64,000 nt of DNA from DASVTU01 sp036387415 (GTDB lineage Bacteria > Acidobacteriota > Blastocatellia > Pyrinomonadales > Pyrinomonadaceae). Made by a program: the position numbers and the translations under genes. The stretch is from the NCBI GenBank assembly GCA_036387415.1, contig DASVTU010000004.1, positions 62,001 through 126,000 of the forward strand. The letters are read 5' to 3'. Shown here in pieces: positions 24,746-33,106 of the stretch. The notes beneath the pieces are model-generated. The model ran no database searches, was not told where the DNA came from, and worked only from the letters and a program-made list of their open reading frames with translations. The stretch's first letter is position 1. The number at the start of each line of letters is the position of its first letter.

Positions 24746-26242
24746 ATGAAGAAAAAATTTATGCCACGCTATTTTCTCGCGCTTGCGCTCGTCGTGTCGT
24801 TAGTCGCGCCGTTAGCTTCGCTGACGCAGGCGCATGCCGCCGCAGTTGCCGTCCAGAGGCAGCGTCCGGCGCGTCCAACGACGAGAAGCACGACGCCGAC
24901 GGCTACCGCCACCAACGTTGCTGCGTCGCCTGCGACGCAAGCGCCTGCACAGACGCCGCTCGTCAATCAAGTGCTTGCTAACGGTCTGGAAGTCATCGTG
25001 CTCGAAGACCATTCGGTGCCGCTTGTGACGGTGGAGTTGGCGGTCAAGAACGGTTCCTACACAGAGCCGCCCGAACTCAACGGCCTCTCGCATCTCTATG
25101 AACACATGTTCTTCAAGGCCAACCGCGCCGTCGAGACGAAGGAGGAATATCTTCAGACGATTGACCAACTTGGCATCATCTTCAACGGGCAGACGCAGGA
25201 AGAACTCGTCAACTATTACTTCACGACGACCGTCCCAAACTTTCCGGTCGCCATGCGCTTTATGCGCGACGCCGTGCGTTATCCTTTGTTCGACGAGCGG
25301 CAGTTTGAACAGGAGCGCGAAGTCGTTATCGGCGAGTTAGACCGTCATGAGTCGAACCCTTACGGCTTCCTGCAATCGGAGTTGAACAACCGTCTGTTCT
25401 ACAAGTATCCGAGTCGCAAGAGTCCGGGCGGTAACCGTCAAACCGTCTCGGCGGCGACCACCGACATGATGCGACTCATTCAGAATCGCTACTACGTGCC
25501 GAACAATTCGGCCATCATCGTGACGGGCGATGTCGTGCCGGAGCGTGCTTTCGCGCTCGTCAAGGATTTGTTCGGCGAGTGGCCGCGCGCCGAAGACCCA
25601 TTCGTCAAATATCCTCTGGTCGAGCATCCGCCGCTCACCCGGAGCGAAGGCGCGGTGATTAAGCAGCCCGTGCAAAACGTCGTCATCAACATCGGCTGGC
25701 ACGGCCCCTCCATCGGCAAAGACGATGCCGGAACTTACGCGGCAGACGTTTTCTCGTTCATCCTCCGTCAACCCAATTCGCGTTTTCAACGCGCGCTCGC
25801 CGATACGGGTTTAGTGACTGGCATCGGCATCAATTACTACACGCAACGCAACGTCGGCCCCATCACCATTCTCGCGCAGACCACGCCCGACAAAGCACGC
25901 GCCGCCACACGCGCCATCTACGCAGAGGTGGCGCGCTTCAACGACCGCGATTACTACACGGACGAACAACTTGAGAGCGCCAAAGCACTTCTCGAAGCCG
26001 ACGACCTCTACTCGCGCGAGAAGTTGAGCGACTACGCGCACACGATTTCCTTCTGGTGGTCTTCGACGGGGCTGGAATATTTTCGCGGCTACTTGAAGAA
26101 CCTCCGCGCCACCTCGCGCGCCGACATTAGCCGCTACGTGACCACATACATTCAAGGCAAACCGCACGTCGGGCTGGCCTTGATGTCGGAGGAAACGGCG
26201 CAGCAGGTGCAACTCAAACCGGAGGAGCTTATCGGCCAATGA
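24746..26242 (+). CDS. Secreted M16 metallopeptidase, catalytic subunit
   Basis: 498 residues from ATG 24746. A signal peptide (basic start, then YFLALALVVSLVAPLASL) directs it to the periplasm. The inverted zinc motif HLYEH (His 116, Glu 119, His 120) is intact. The downstream YPLFDERQFEQEREVVIGEL region supplies the third ligand Glu. The second M16 lobe includes PTRSEGAV-like and FSFILRQPNSRFQRAL segments. Size and layout match M16B peptidases that work as a heterodimer with a non-catalytic partner. That partner gene overlaps this one by four bases (ATGA), pointing to translational coupling. The substrate (peptides or misfolded proteins) is unknown. Confidence 0.92.
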   Translation: MKKKFMPRYFLALALVVSLVAPLASLTQAHAAAVAVQRQRPARPTTRSTTPTATATNVAASPATQAPAQTPLVNQVLANGLEVIVLEDHSVPLVTVELAVKNGSYTEPPELNGLSHLYEHMFFKANRAVETKEEYLQTIDQLGIIFNGQTQEELVNYYFTTTVPNFPVAMRFMRDAVRYPLFDERQFEQEREVVIGELDRHESNPYGFLQSELNNRLFYKYPSRKSPGGNRQTVSAATTDMMRLIQNRYYVPNNSAIIVTGDVVPERAFALVKDLFGEWPRAEDPFVKYPLVEHPPLTRSEGAVIKQPVQNVVINIGWHGPSIGKDDAGTYAADVFSFILRQPNSRFQRALADTGLVTGIGINYYTQRNVGPITILAQTTPDKARAATRAIYAEVARFNDRDYYTDEQLESAKALLEADDLYSREKLSDYAHTISFWWSSTGLEYFRGYLKNLRATSRADISRYVTTYIQGKPHVGLALMSEETAQQVQLKPEELIGQ

Positions 26243-27654
26243 AGAAGCTTAATTCGATTACGTTTTTCGTCCTCATCCTTTTCGTCACTACTGTTGTTTC
26301 GGCGCAGACGACCGTCACGACTACGACCTCTCCGGCGGAAAAGTCTGCCGCGCCGCAACAAGCCGCGACCGACAAAGCCACCCCCGCGCGCAATCTGGTA
26401 GCGGAGCAGGCCGCGCTCGTCACGGAGTTTGATGTCAACGGTCTCAAGGTCTTGGTCAAACGCCGTGCGGGCAGTCAGACGGTCGTCGCGGGGCTTTTCC
26501 TGCGCGGCGGTGCGAGCAATCTCACGACGGCCAACGCCGGAATCGAAGCCTTGATGCTCGATGCGGCGACCGAAGCGACTTCGCGTTTTCCGCGCGAGCG
26601 CATGCGCACCGAACTCTCGCGCATGGGCACGGGCATCAGTTACGGCGTCAACTACGATTATTCCGCGCTCACGATGGGCACGACGCGCGTCAATTTCGAC
26701 CGCTCATGGGAGATTTTTACCGACGTGGCTTTGCGTCCATCGTTCGCTAAAGATGATGTCGAACGCGTCCGCAATCGTCATGTCGTCTCTCTGAGCGACG
26801 ACGCTGACGTGCCGGATTCTTACCTCCAAGTGCTGCAATCGAAGGTCGCCTATGCGGGGCATCCGTATCTCAACAACCCGCGCGGCACAGCGGAATCTGT
26901 CGGGCGTCTCACGGTCGAAGATTTGCGACGCTATCATCAACAAGCGATGCAGACTTCGCGCCTGCTGCTCGTCGTCGTCGGCGACCTCGACCCGCAAGCC
27001 TTGCGACAACGCATCGCCGCCACGTTCGGCAAACTCCCGCGCGGCAAATATCAGCAACCGACTTTGCCGCCGCTCACCTTCAACGCCTCGACCGTTGACA
27101 TCACGCCGAAGGGCTTGCCGACCAACTACATTCAAGGCGTCTTCGCCGCGCCGTCGCTGACGGCTGCCGACATCTATCCGATGCGTATCGCCTCGACGAT
27201 TCTGCAAAACCGTGTGCTCGTCGAAGTGCGCTACAAACGCAATCTCTCCTACGCGCCCGATGCGTTTCTTTGGAGTCAGAGCGCGAATCTCGGCGGCATC
27301 TATGTCACGACGACTGATACCAATCAGGCCGTCCGCGTCATGCTCGGAGAGATTACGCGACTTCAAAATGAGCCGACCGACCAGAACGACATCAACGGCA
27401 CCGTTCAGCACTATCTGACACGCCATTACATGGGACAGGAAACCAACGCGGCACAGGCCGGAGACCTCGCGCAGTATGAACTCATCGGCGGCGGCTGGCG
27501 CAACTCATTTGAAATCATCGAACGACTCCGCACCGTCACGCCCGCCGACGTGCAACGCGTCGCCAAGACCTACATGAAAAACATCCGCTTCGTCGTCATC
27601 GGCAACCCGACCAGCGTCGATAAAAACATCTTCATCAGCCAAACAGGCGAATAA
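26239..27654 (+). CDS. Secreted M16-like peptidase partner lacking zinc motif
   Basis: 471 residues with a signal peptide (KKLNSITFFVLILFVTTVVSA). The fold follows M16 (GLKVLVKRRAGSQTVVAGLFLRGGASN, then SYLQVLQSKVAYAGHPYLNNP), but the position of HXXEH reads AGIEALML, so no zinc can bind in the usual way. It keeps the GG/R-rich second lobe (SYAPDAFLWSQSANLGG), which binds substrate ends in heterodimeric M16B enzymes. Its start ATG overlaps the stop of the catalytic gene. It is full length rather than decayed, so it is probably an obligate structural subunit. Confidence 0.9.
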   Translation: MKKLNSITFFVLILFVTTVVSAQTTVTTTTSPAEKSAAPQQAATDKATPARNLVAEQAALVTEFDVNGLKVLVKRRAGSQTVVAGLFLRGGASNLTTANAGIEALMLDAATEATSRFPRERMRTELSRMGTGISYGVNYDYSALTMGTTRVNFDRSWEIFTDVALRPSFAKDDVERVRNRHVVSLSDDADVPDSYLQVLQSKVAYAGHPYLNNPRGTAESVGRLTVEDLRRYHQQAMQTSRLLLVVVGDLDPQALRQRIAATFGKLPRGKYQQPTLPPLTFNASTVDITPKGLPTNYIQGVFAAPSLTAADIYPMRIASTILQNRVLVEVRYKRNLSYAPDAFLWSQSANLGGIYVTTTDTNQAVRVMLGEITRLQNEPTDQNDINGTVQHYLTRHYMGQETNAAQAGDLAQYELIGGGWRNSFEIIERLRTVTPADVQRVAKTYMKNIRFVVIGNPTSVDKNIFISQTGE

Positions 27655-27662
27655 AAAAGGGA

Positions 27663-27724
27663 AAAAGTAAAAAGGCAAAAGCGAGGAGAAGCCATCTTCC
27701 TCTCGCTTTTGCCTTTTTACTTTT
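27663..27724. terminator. Heptamer hairpin of the AAAGGG family (copy E), bidirectional terminator
   Basis: A 23-bp perfect stem (27663-27685 with 27702-27724) continues inward with two mismatches to a CCAT loop. It sits between the convergent ends of the M16 pair and the protease-TPR gene and has A-rich and T-rich outer edges, so it could end both transcripts. Confidence 0.88.
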
Positions 27725-27739
27725 GCCTACGCGTCAGCG

Positions 27740-28903
27740 TCAGCGTTCGATTTCGCGGAGAAGTTTTTGGTACAACTGCGGGTCGAGCGTCTTGAGCAGT
27801 TGGCTGTGCACGACGGCAGAGAGGCGGTCGCCGATTTCCATGTAGGTCATGCCGAGATTGTAGTGGGCTTCGGCCATTTCGGGTTGCAGGCGAACGGCTT
27901 GCTTGTAGGAGTCGAGGGCGCGGTTGAAATTTCCGGCGTAGTAGTAGGCGTCGCCGAGTTTGTTGAGCGCCTCGACGGAGTGTGGACGAAGTTTGAGAGC
28001 TTGCTGATAGGCTTTGATGGCTTCGTTGTTCTTGCCCTGTTTGAGCTTGCAGAAGCCGACCTGAATCCATGCTTCGGCGCGGTTCGGATTCTTGCTGACC
28101 GCATTCTCGAAGTGTGTGAGTGCGCTTTCGTAGTTGCCGAGCCAGAGCGAATTCAGGCCGTTGCGATACCACCATTCGGCGAGGGCTTCGGGCGCTTGCC
28201 CGTCGTTGCGTGTGCGCGTGGCGAGTTCGTCGAAGCTGAGAAGTCTCTGACCGGGGCGGAGTCCACTGATGCGCGCCGCTTCCATCGCCAGATTGATGTT
28301 CTGTCCGTTGGTCACTTTGATGGTCACGACGCCGATTACTTCGCCGCGCATGTTGAAGACGGGGCTGCCGGAATTGCCGCGTGAAATGGGCGCGGTAATC
28401 TGAATAATCCTGCCAAGGTTCGGCACTTCGCGCACCGCCGAGACGATGCCGTCCGACACGGAGCCTTCCAACTTCAACGGCGTACCGATGACGAAAACCT
28501 TCTCCCCTTCTTCCGGCAACGCCGCCGCGACTTCGAGCGCGGGCGTGCGCTCGCTCGGAGCGTTGACGCTCAAGGCGGCGAGATCGCCTTCGGCGTCGAT
28601 GTCGATGATGCCATCGACGCTGTAGGTCTTGCCCTTGCCGTCAAATGTCCGCACTTCGACATGATGCGCGCCCTCGATGACGTGGAGGTTGGTAATCACC
28701 TTGCCCGCGCTGACGAAGAAGCCGCTCCCCGCCATGAGCGGTTCTCCTTTGGCATCGTAGGTGACGACGGAGACGACCGAGGGTTTGACGCGACGGATGA
28801 GTTGGGGAAGCGACTCTTCCGCGGAGACGATGGTGGCATGGGCGGCGATGAACGCGATAAACAGAACGAACGCCAGCCACAGGGGGAACTTGCGTGTAGG
28901 CAT
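27740..28903 (-). CDS. Secreted trypsin-like serine protease fused to TPR repeats
   Basis: 387 residues from ATG 28903. The frame is open to 29017, but the extra part lacks a signal. The signal peptide is about residues 1-28 (LWLAFVLFIAFIAAHATIVSA). The catalytic triad is His 74 (NLHVIEG), Asp 107 (EGDLAAL) and Ser 178 (RGNSGSP), as in Deg/HtrA proteases. After residue 235 come TPR-like helical pairs (AWIQVGFCKLKQGKNNEAIK, ALNKLGDAYYYAGNFNRAL, AHYNLGMTYMEIGD) instead of the PDZ domains of HtrA. Likely a periplasmic protease that selects substrates through the TPRs. The stop is 15 bases from hairpin E. Confidence 0.88.
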   Translation of the reverse strand: MPTRKFPLWLAFVLFIAFIAAHATIVSAEESLPQLIRRVKPSVVSVVTYDAKGEPLMAGSGFFVSAGKVITNLHVIEGAHHVEVRTFDGKGKTYSVDGIIDIDAEGDLAALSVNAPSERTPALEVAAALPEEGEKVFVIGTPLKLEGSVSDGIVSAVREVPNLGRIIQITAPISRGNSGSPVFNMRGEVIGVVTIKVTNGQNINLAMEAARISGLRPGQRLLSFDELATRTRNDGQAPEALAEWWYRNGLNSLWLGNYESALTHFENAVSKNPNRAEAWIQVGFCKLKQGKNNEAIKAYQQALKLRPHSVEALNKLGDAYYYAGNFNRALDSYKQAVRLQPEMAEAHYNLGMTYMEIGDRLSAVVHSQLLKTLDPQLYQKLLREIER

Positions 28904-29222
28904 CTCTGCTTCTCTTTGCTTACTTTTTTTGCGGATTGTATGACCCGTTGAAAAGGGCTTTCTGGTCTGCGAATCCGGTCGGTTTGTTGGGGAGGCCAGT
29001 GCGAAGGGGTCTGGCACGGCACACAGGAAAGATAATTCTTTTTACAGAGGCAAGTCAATAACTTTCCCACGCGGCGACGGAGAATAGCGCCGCACGTCGC
29101 CGAGCGGGTTTCAGGAAAGACAAAGAGAGGCCACTTCTAAATCAAGAAGCGGCCTCTCTTTTTAACTTCGGTTGTGGTCGCACGGACGCGCATCCGTGCC
29201 GTGTCAATCGACCGACAGAGGG
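28904..29222. other. Intergenic region between two leftward genes
   Basis: 319 bases. It contains the hairpin terminator at 29122-29161 and otherwise no gene or clear promoter that I can support. Confidence 0.5.
29122..29161. terminator. Hairpin terminator
   Basis: AAAGAGAGGCCACTTCT (29122-29138) pairs with AGAAGCGGCCTCTCTTT (29145-29161) with one mismatch, around a 6-base loop. It is followed by T's on the plus strand and T-rich sequence on the minus strand. It lies about 60 bases past the stop of the leftward gene at 29223. Confidence 0.8.
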
Positions 29223-30203
29223 TTACGGAGCAGTCCTGTCGACGACGACCGTGCCGACGACTGTGCCGGATGGTGGCGGGTCGTTTACGTCTTCAGTGGT
29301 GATAAAGAGACCGAAATCGGAGAGTCCGGTTTCCGTCTGAATCTGCGCTTCGTTGCGTTGACCCGTGTTCACGACCTGGCCGAGGCGGTGATAGTCGTTG
29401 TTCGGCCCGACCGCCCAGAGCACGTAGCGTTTGCCGCCGGGAGCTTCCTTGAGTTCGTGGAAACGCATCTTGATGGTGGTCGCGCCGTCCTTGCGCGGTT
29501 CGATAAAGACGTTGGCGCGCGAGCCTGTCAGTTCGCCCGCGAAGTTGATACGCATGTGCGTGTCGGTGCCTTTACGCCAGTTCGGGATGCCGAGCAGGGG
29601 CGCACGGTAGGCCGGAGTCGTGCCGGAAGTCGAGGCGGCGGCGACGCGTTCGCCGACAGCCGCGCCATCACGTTCGCCCGAACTCGCCAACGGCACGACG
29701 GCGAAGCCTTGCGGGGCTGCGCTGCGGAATGCGACGTTGGTCGTCGGGGCGTAGCTGGTCAGGTTGCTTTCGGGCGAAAGGACGAGCATGAATTTGTTGA
29801 GCGGCGTGGTGAATGTCTGTGTCGCCGCGCCGTTGGCTAACTGGACAGGGCCGAGCATGGTGACTGCGCCCGACGGGTCAACGGCATAGAGATTCAAGCC
29901 GCTCATGTCGGTGGCGAGTCCGGCAAGGTTCAGGTTAATCATGGTATGGTCTTTCATACGCATGATTTTAGCCGTGCCCGTCGCTCCGGTGATGTTGGTG
30001 CCGGGCGTCAGATTAACGATAACTTCTTTATCCGCAGGGAATTCCACGACCGACCAAGAACCATCGGCGTTCTGTACGGCTTCGGTTTTCTGCGTGGTAA
30101 CGGTGGTGGTGGTTTGTGTCTGCGGCGTCTGTCCGAAGGCTAAAGCGGTTAAGGCAAAGACGAGGGCGAGTGCGCCCGCGATACGAGTCAAACGTTTACT
30201 CAT
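29223..30203 (-). CDS. Secreted protein with anti-sigma-K-like C-terminal domain
   Basis: 326 residues from ATG 30203, preceded by GGAGGG. A signal peptide (KRLTRIAGALALVFALTALAFG) is followed by a Thr/Gln-rich linker. The mid part (PGTNITGATGTAKIMRMKDHTMINLNLAGL) is beta-rich. The last 100 residues (APGGKRYVLWAVGPNNDYHRLGQVVNTGQ through FGLFITTEDVNDPPPSG) resemble the extracytoplasmic RskA-type fold of anti-sigma factors. However, there is no membrane helix or cytoplasmic sigma-binding part, so a regulatory role is not supported. It may be a secreted structural or binding protein. Function unknown. Confidence 0.6.
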   Translation of the reverse strand: MSKRLTRIAGALALVFALTALAFGQTPQTQTTTTVTTQKTEAVQNADGSWSVVEFPADKEVIVNLTPGTNITGATGTAKIMRMKDHTMINLNLAGLATDMSGLNLYAVDPSGAVTMLGPVQLANGAATQTFTTPLNKFMLVLSPESNLTSYAPTTNVAFRSAAPQGFAVVPLASSGERDGAAVGERVAAASTSGTTPAYRAPLLGIPNWRKGTDTHMRINFAGELTGSRANVFIEPRKDGATTIKMRFHELKEAPGGKRYVLWAVGPNNDYHRLGQVVNTGQRNEAQIQTETGLSDFGLFITTEDVNDPPPSGTVVGTVVVDRTAP

Positions 30204-30405
30204 CACGAAATTTCCCTCCTAATTCAAATGTCGCTGTTTGTAACGGAAGTTAAATGGGAACAACAGAATGAGATGGCAAGCAGCATGCCGCAGGACGCAA
30301 ACTTATCTATTTGCAAGGTTTACGTTAGGGACGAAGGGAAAAACGCCACACTGAAACGAAACGATACAATACATTCGTGTACGGAATGCACCACCGTGCA
30401 GAATT

Positions 30406-30481
30406 GCGGAATGCGAATTTCGGATGGCGGATTCAAAAGACAAATTGCTTTTGAATCCGCCATCCGAAATTCGCATTCCGC
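30406..30481. repeat. Perfect 33-bp inverted repeat (copy L), likely 3'-end hairpin
   Basis: Left arm 30406-30438 and right arm 30449-30481 are exact complements over 33 bases around a 10-base loop GACAAATTGC. 7-base words include GGAATGC, GAATTTC, GGATGGC, GGATTCA. It lies 6 bases past the stop of the E1 gene, whose transcript would end in it. It uses different words from the GTRAAT copies. Confidence 0.95.
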
Positions 30482-30487
30482 GATCGT

Positions 30488-32608
30488 CTAGTAGCTGTAA
30501 AGCTCTGTGATTGCGCGGGATACGTCGTCAACTTGTGGGAGGATGGCGTCTTCGAGTTGGGGCGCGTAGGCGACGAAGGTGTCGAGCGCGGCGACGCGGC
30601 GGACGGGTGCATCCAAATATTCAAAGAGTTCGTCGGCGATGCGTGCGGCGATTTCCGCGCCGAAGCCGTGCGTGAGCGTGTCTTCGTGGGCGACGATGAC
30701 CTTGTTGGTCTTGCGAACGGTGCGTTCGACGGCAGCCCAGTCATAGGGCGCAAGTGTCCGCAGGTCAACGACTTCGACGTTGATGCCCTGTTGCTGTTCG
30801 GCCTGTTTGGCGGCGACGAGCGAGCGTTGGACGAGCGCCCCGTAGGTGATGATGGAGAGGTCTGTGCCTTCGCGTACGGTCTTGGCCTTGCCGAAGGGAA
30901 TCATGAAGCCGTCGGGCGGATATTGCGATTTGTTGTACGCCTGACGGTATAAGTGCTTGTGTTCGAGGAAGATAACGGGGTCGTCGGAGCGAATCGCGGT
31001 GCGAAGTAAGCCGTTGGCGTCGAGCGCGTTCGACGGGTAGACGACGCGCAGGCCGGGAATGTGCGTGAAAATCGTGTCGCCCGATTGCGAATGGTAGACC
31101 GCGCCGCCCTTGAGATAACCGCCGACAGGCACGCGAATCACGACCGGAGCCTTCCAGTCGCCGCCCGAACGCCAGCGCATGAGCGCGAGTTCGTTGCGTA
31201 TCTGATGATAGGCAGGCCAGATGTAGTCGAAAAACTGAATCTCGACGACAGGCTTCATGCCGCGCGTCGCCATGCCGATGGCGCGTCCGACGATGTTGGC
31301 CTCCGCGAGCGGCGAATTGAAGACACGCGCGCTGCCGAATTGTCGCTGCAAGTTCGCCGTCACCTTGAAGACACCGCCCTTGCCCTTGAGTTTGCCGAGA
31401 TTCTCCTCGCGCGACACGTCGGCCACGTCTTCGCCGAAGACCACGATGCGCGCATCACGCGCCATCTCCTCATGCAAACAACGATTGATTAAATCGACCA
31501 TCGTGCCCGCGTTGCCGGAGAGCGTCGCGCCCTCCTCTGTGTCGAACTCTTTGGCGGTCGGGTCAACGTCGGGAGAGTAGACCCAATCGGTCGCCGTCGG
31601 CGGTTCGGGCTGCGGGCTGGCGAGCGCGGCGTCGGTTGCCTCAGCGACCGCCGCATCTACTTCATCCTTAATGGTTTGCAACTCTTCCTGCGTGACAAAA
31701 CCCTCATCGACGAGCAACGCGCCGAAACGTTTAATCGGGTCGCGTTCGGCATCCGAGGTGCGTTCTTCGTCGGGGCGATAGAGCTTTTCGTCGTCCGAGA
31801 GCGAATGCGAGTAAGGACGTATGACCTTTGCGTGGACGAGCGCGGGGCCGCGACGCGCGCGGCAATATTCGACCGCTCGCCTAAGCGTCTCAAGCGATTC
31901 CACGGGGTCTGTGCCGTCGCATTTTTGAATAAAGAGGTCTGGAAAGCCTGAGACGAGACGCGAGATGTCGCCGCCCGCCGTCTGCACTTCGACGGGCACG
32001 CTGATGGCATAACCGTTATCTTCAACCAGAAAGAGCACGGGCAATTTCAAATTGCACGCCGTGTTCAGAGATTCCCAAAATTCGCCCTGACTCGTCGTGC
32101 CGTCGCCCGTCGAGACGTAGACCACCTCGTCGCCCTTGAAGCCCGCAATCTTGTCTCGAATCTCGTCAATCAATCCGGCGCGATAACCCGCCTCGGCGCA
32201 CCCGACGGCCTGCAAAAACTGCGTCCCCGTCGGCGACGATTGCGAGACGATGTTGAGTTTTTTGTGTCCCCAGTGCGAAGGCATCTGGCGACCGTGTGAG
32301 TTTGGGTCGGCAGCCGCGCCGACGGCGGACAGGAGTTGTTCCAGCGGCGTCATGCCGAGTTGGAGACAGAGAGCGCGGTCGCGGTAGTAGGGATAGAACC
32401 AGTCATACGCGGGTTTCAAGGCCATCGCTGCTGCCGTCAGTACGGCTTCGTGTCCCGCGCCGCTGATTTGAAAGAAGATTTTATTCTGGCCTTTGAGTTG
32501 AATCTCTTTGTCGTCTATCCGCCGCGAGAGAAACATCGTGCGGTAGATGTCAATCAACTCTTCGCGGCTCAAACCGCGATATTCGCGCGCCTTCGCTTCG
32601 GTCGCCAT
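30488..32608 (-). CDS. Fused E1 alpha-beta 2-oxoacid dehydrogenase
   Basis: 706 residues from ATG 32608 (GGAG five bases upstream). The first half is the E1-alpha fold: YYRDRALCLQLGM, then the ThDP/Mg motif GDGTTSQGEFWESLNTACNLKLPVLFLVEDN. The second half, from about 370, is E1-beta: FGEDVADVSREENLGKLKG, EANIVGRAIGMATRGMKPVVEIQFFDY, EHKHLYRQAYN and a transketolase C-terminal domain. The single-chain alpha-beta form is known from several bacteria. It carries out ThDP-dependent decarboxylation of a branched-chain 2-oxoacid or pyruvate for a lipoate-bearing E2. The substrate cannot be told from sequence. An acyl-CoA dehydrogenase two genes away favours branched-chain catabolism. Confidence 0.92.
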   Translation of the reverse strand: MATEAKAREYRGLSREELIDIYRTMFLSRRIDDKEIQLKGQNKIFFQISGAGHEAVLTAAAMALKPAYDWFYPYYRDRALCLQLGMTPLEQLLSAVGAAADPNSHGRQMPSHWGHKKLNIVSQSSPTGTQFLQAVGCAEAGYRAGLIDEIRDKIAGFKGDEVVYVSTGDGTTSQGEFWESLNTACNLKLPVLFLVEDNGYAISVPVEVQTAGGDISRLVSGFPDLFIQKCDGTDPVESLETLRRAVEYCRARRGPALVHAKVIRPYSHSLSDDEKLYRPDEERTSDAERDPIKRFGALLVDEGFVTQEELQTIKDEVDAAVAEATDAALASPQPEPPTATDWVYSPDVDPTAKEFDTEEGATLSGNAGTMVDLINRCLHEEMARDARIVVFGEDVADVSREENLGKLKGKGGVFKVTANLQRQFGSARVFNSPLAEANIVGRAIGMATRGMKPVVEIQFFDYIWPAYHQIRNELALMRWRSGGDWKAPVVIRVPVGGYLKGGAVYHSQSGDTIFTHIPGLRVVYPSNALDANGLLRTAIRSDDPVIFLEHKHLYRQAYNKSQYPPDGFMIPFGKAKTVREGTDLSIITYGALVQRSLVAAKQAEQQQGINVEVVDLRTLAPYDWAAVERTVRKTNKVIVAHEDTLTHGFGAEIAARIADELFEYLDAPVRRVAALDTFVAYAPQLEDAILPQVDDVSRAITELYSY

Positions 32609-32628
32609 AATCTCCACTCTCCAAATCC

Positions 32629-32704
32629 GGTAGATAGTAAATGGTCAATGGTGAATAGAAAGAACGGGTTTTATCCATTCACCATTTACTATTCACCATT
32701 CACC
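32629..32704. repeat. Heptamer hairpin element, GTRAAT family (copy C)
   Basis: 7-base words GGTAGAT, AGTAAAT, GGTCAAT, GGTGAAT on the left face TTCACCA, TTTACTA, TTCACCA, TTCACCA on the right (about 23 of 28 pairs). The apex on the minus strand reads GGATAAAACCCGTTCTTT, the same as copies A and B but inverted. It lies between the TPR and E1 genes. Confidence 0.88.
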
Positions 32705-32706
32705 AG

Positions 32707-33021
32707 TTATTCGTAATCCGTCTCAAGCGTCAGGCGATAGTCTTCAGCCATACTCGGATGACCGTGCGCCTGCGCGACTTCAATGCCGCGCACGTAAGCC
32801 GCGCGTGCCTCGTCGCGTTGGCCTAGACGCTCGTAAGCACGCGCCAACATTCCGTAAGCGTTGCCCTCGTCGTTCATGCCCTCAAGATATTTGACGAGCA
32901 GGCGAACCACCTCCGCATCACGCCCCGCCTTCTCGTACTCCTTCGCCAGCCCGAACATCACCAGCGTATTGCCGGGGTCGCCCTCAAGCATCTGCTCAAA
33001 CACTTCAATGCGCGATGTCAT
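32707..33021 (-). CDS. Small TPR protein
   Basis: 103 residues from ATG 33021. An upstream extension to 33078 would be made entirely of repeat-derived codons. It holds about two and a half TPR-like pairs: NTLVMFGLAKEYEKAGRDAEVVRLL and EGNAYGMLARAYERLGQRDEARAAYVRG. There is no signal peptide or membrane segment. No Shine-Dalgarno lies before ATG 33021, because the heptamer repeat D begins only a few bases upstream. It sits between an acyl-CoA dehydrogenase and the E1 gene on the same strand and may serve as an adaptor. Function is not known. Confidence 0.7.
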   Translation of the reverse strand: MTSRIEVFEQMLEGDPGNTLVMFGLAKEYEKAGRDAEVVRLLVKYLEGMNDEGNAYGMLARAYERLGQRDEARAAYVRGIEVAQAHGHPSMAEDYRLTLETDYE

Positions 33022-33025
33022 AATT

Positions 33026-33098
33026 AGTGAATGGTGAATGGTGAATAGTAAACGGCAAATGGATAAGAGCGTTGCCATTCACTGTTCACGATTGACCA
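33026..33098. repeat. Heptamer hairpin element, GTRAAT family (copy D)
   Basis: Words AGTGAAT, GGTGAAT, GGTGAAT, AGTAAAC, GGCAAAT on the left pair imperfectly (about 17 of 23) with CCATTCACTGTTCACGATTG on the right. The apex GGATAAGAGCGTTG is a partial version of the shared apex. It lies between the ACAD and TPR genes, 8 bases from the ACAD stop. Confidence 0.82.
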
Positions 33099-33106
33099 TC
33101 GACCTC

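Noticed and set aside
26239..27654. M16 partner as a decayed pseudogene
   Set aside because: The frame is intact, with a signal peptide and coupled start. Zinc-free partners are normal for M16B heterodimers.
30228..30491. An 87-residue frame next to the E1 gene
   Set aside because: It runs through a perfect inverted repeat and shows no protein-like pattern.
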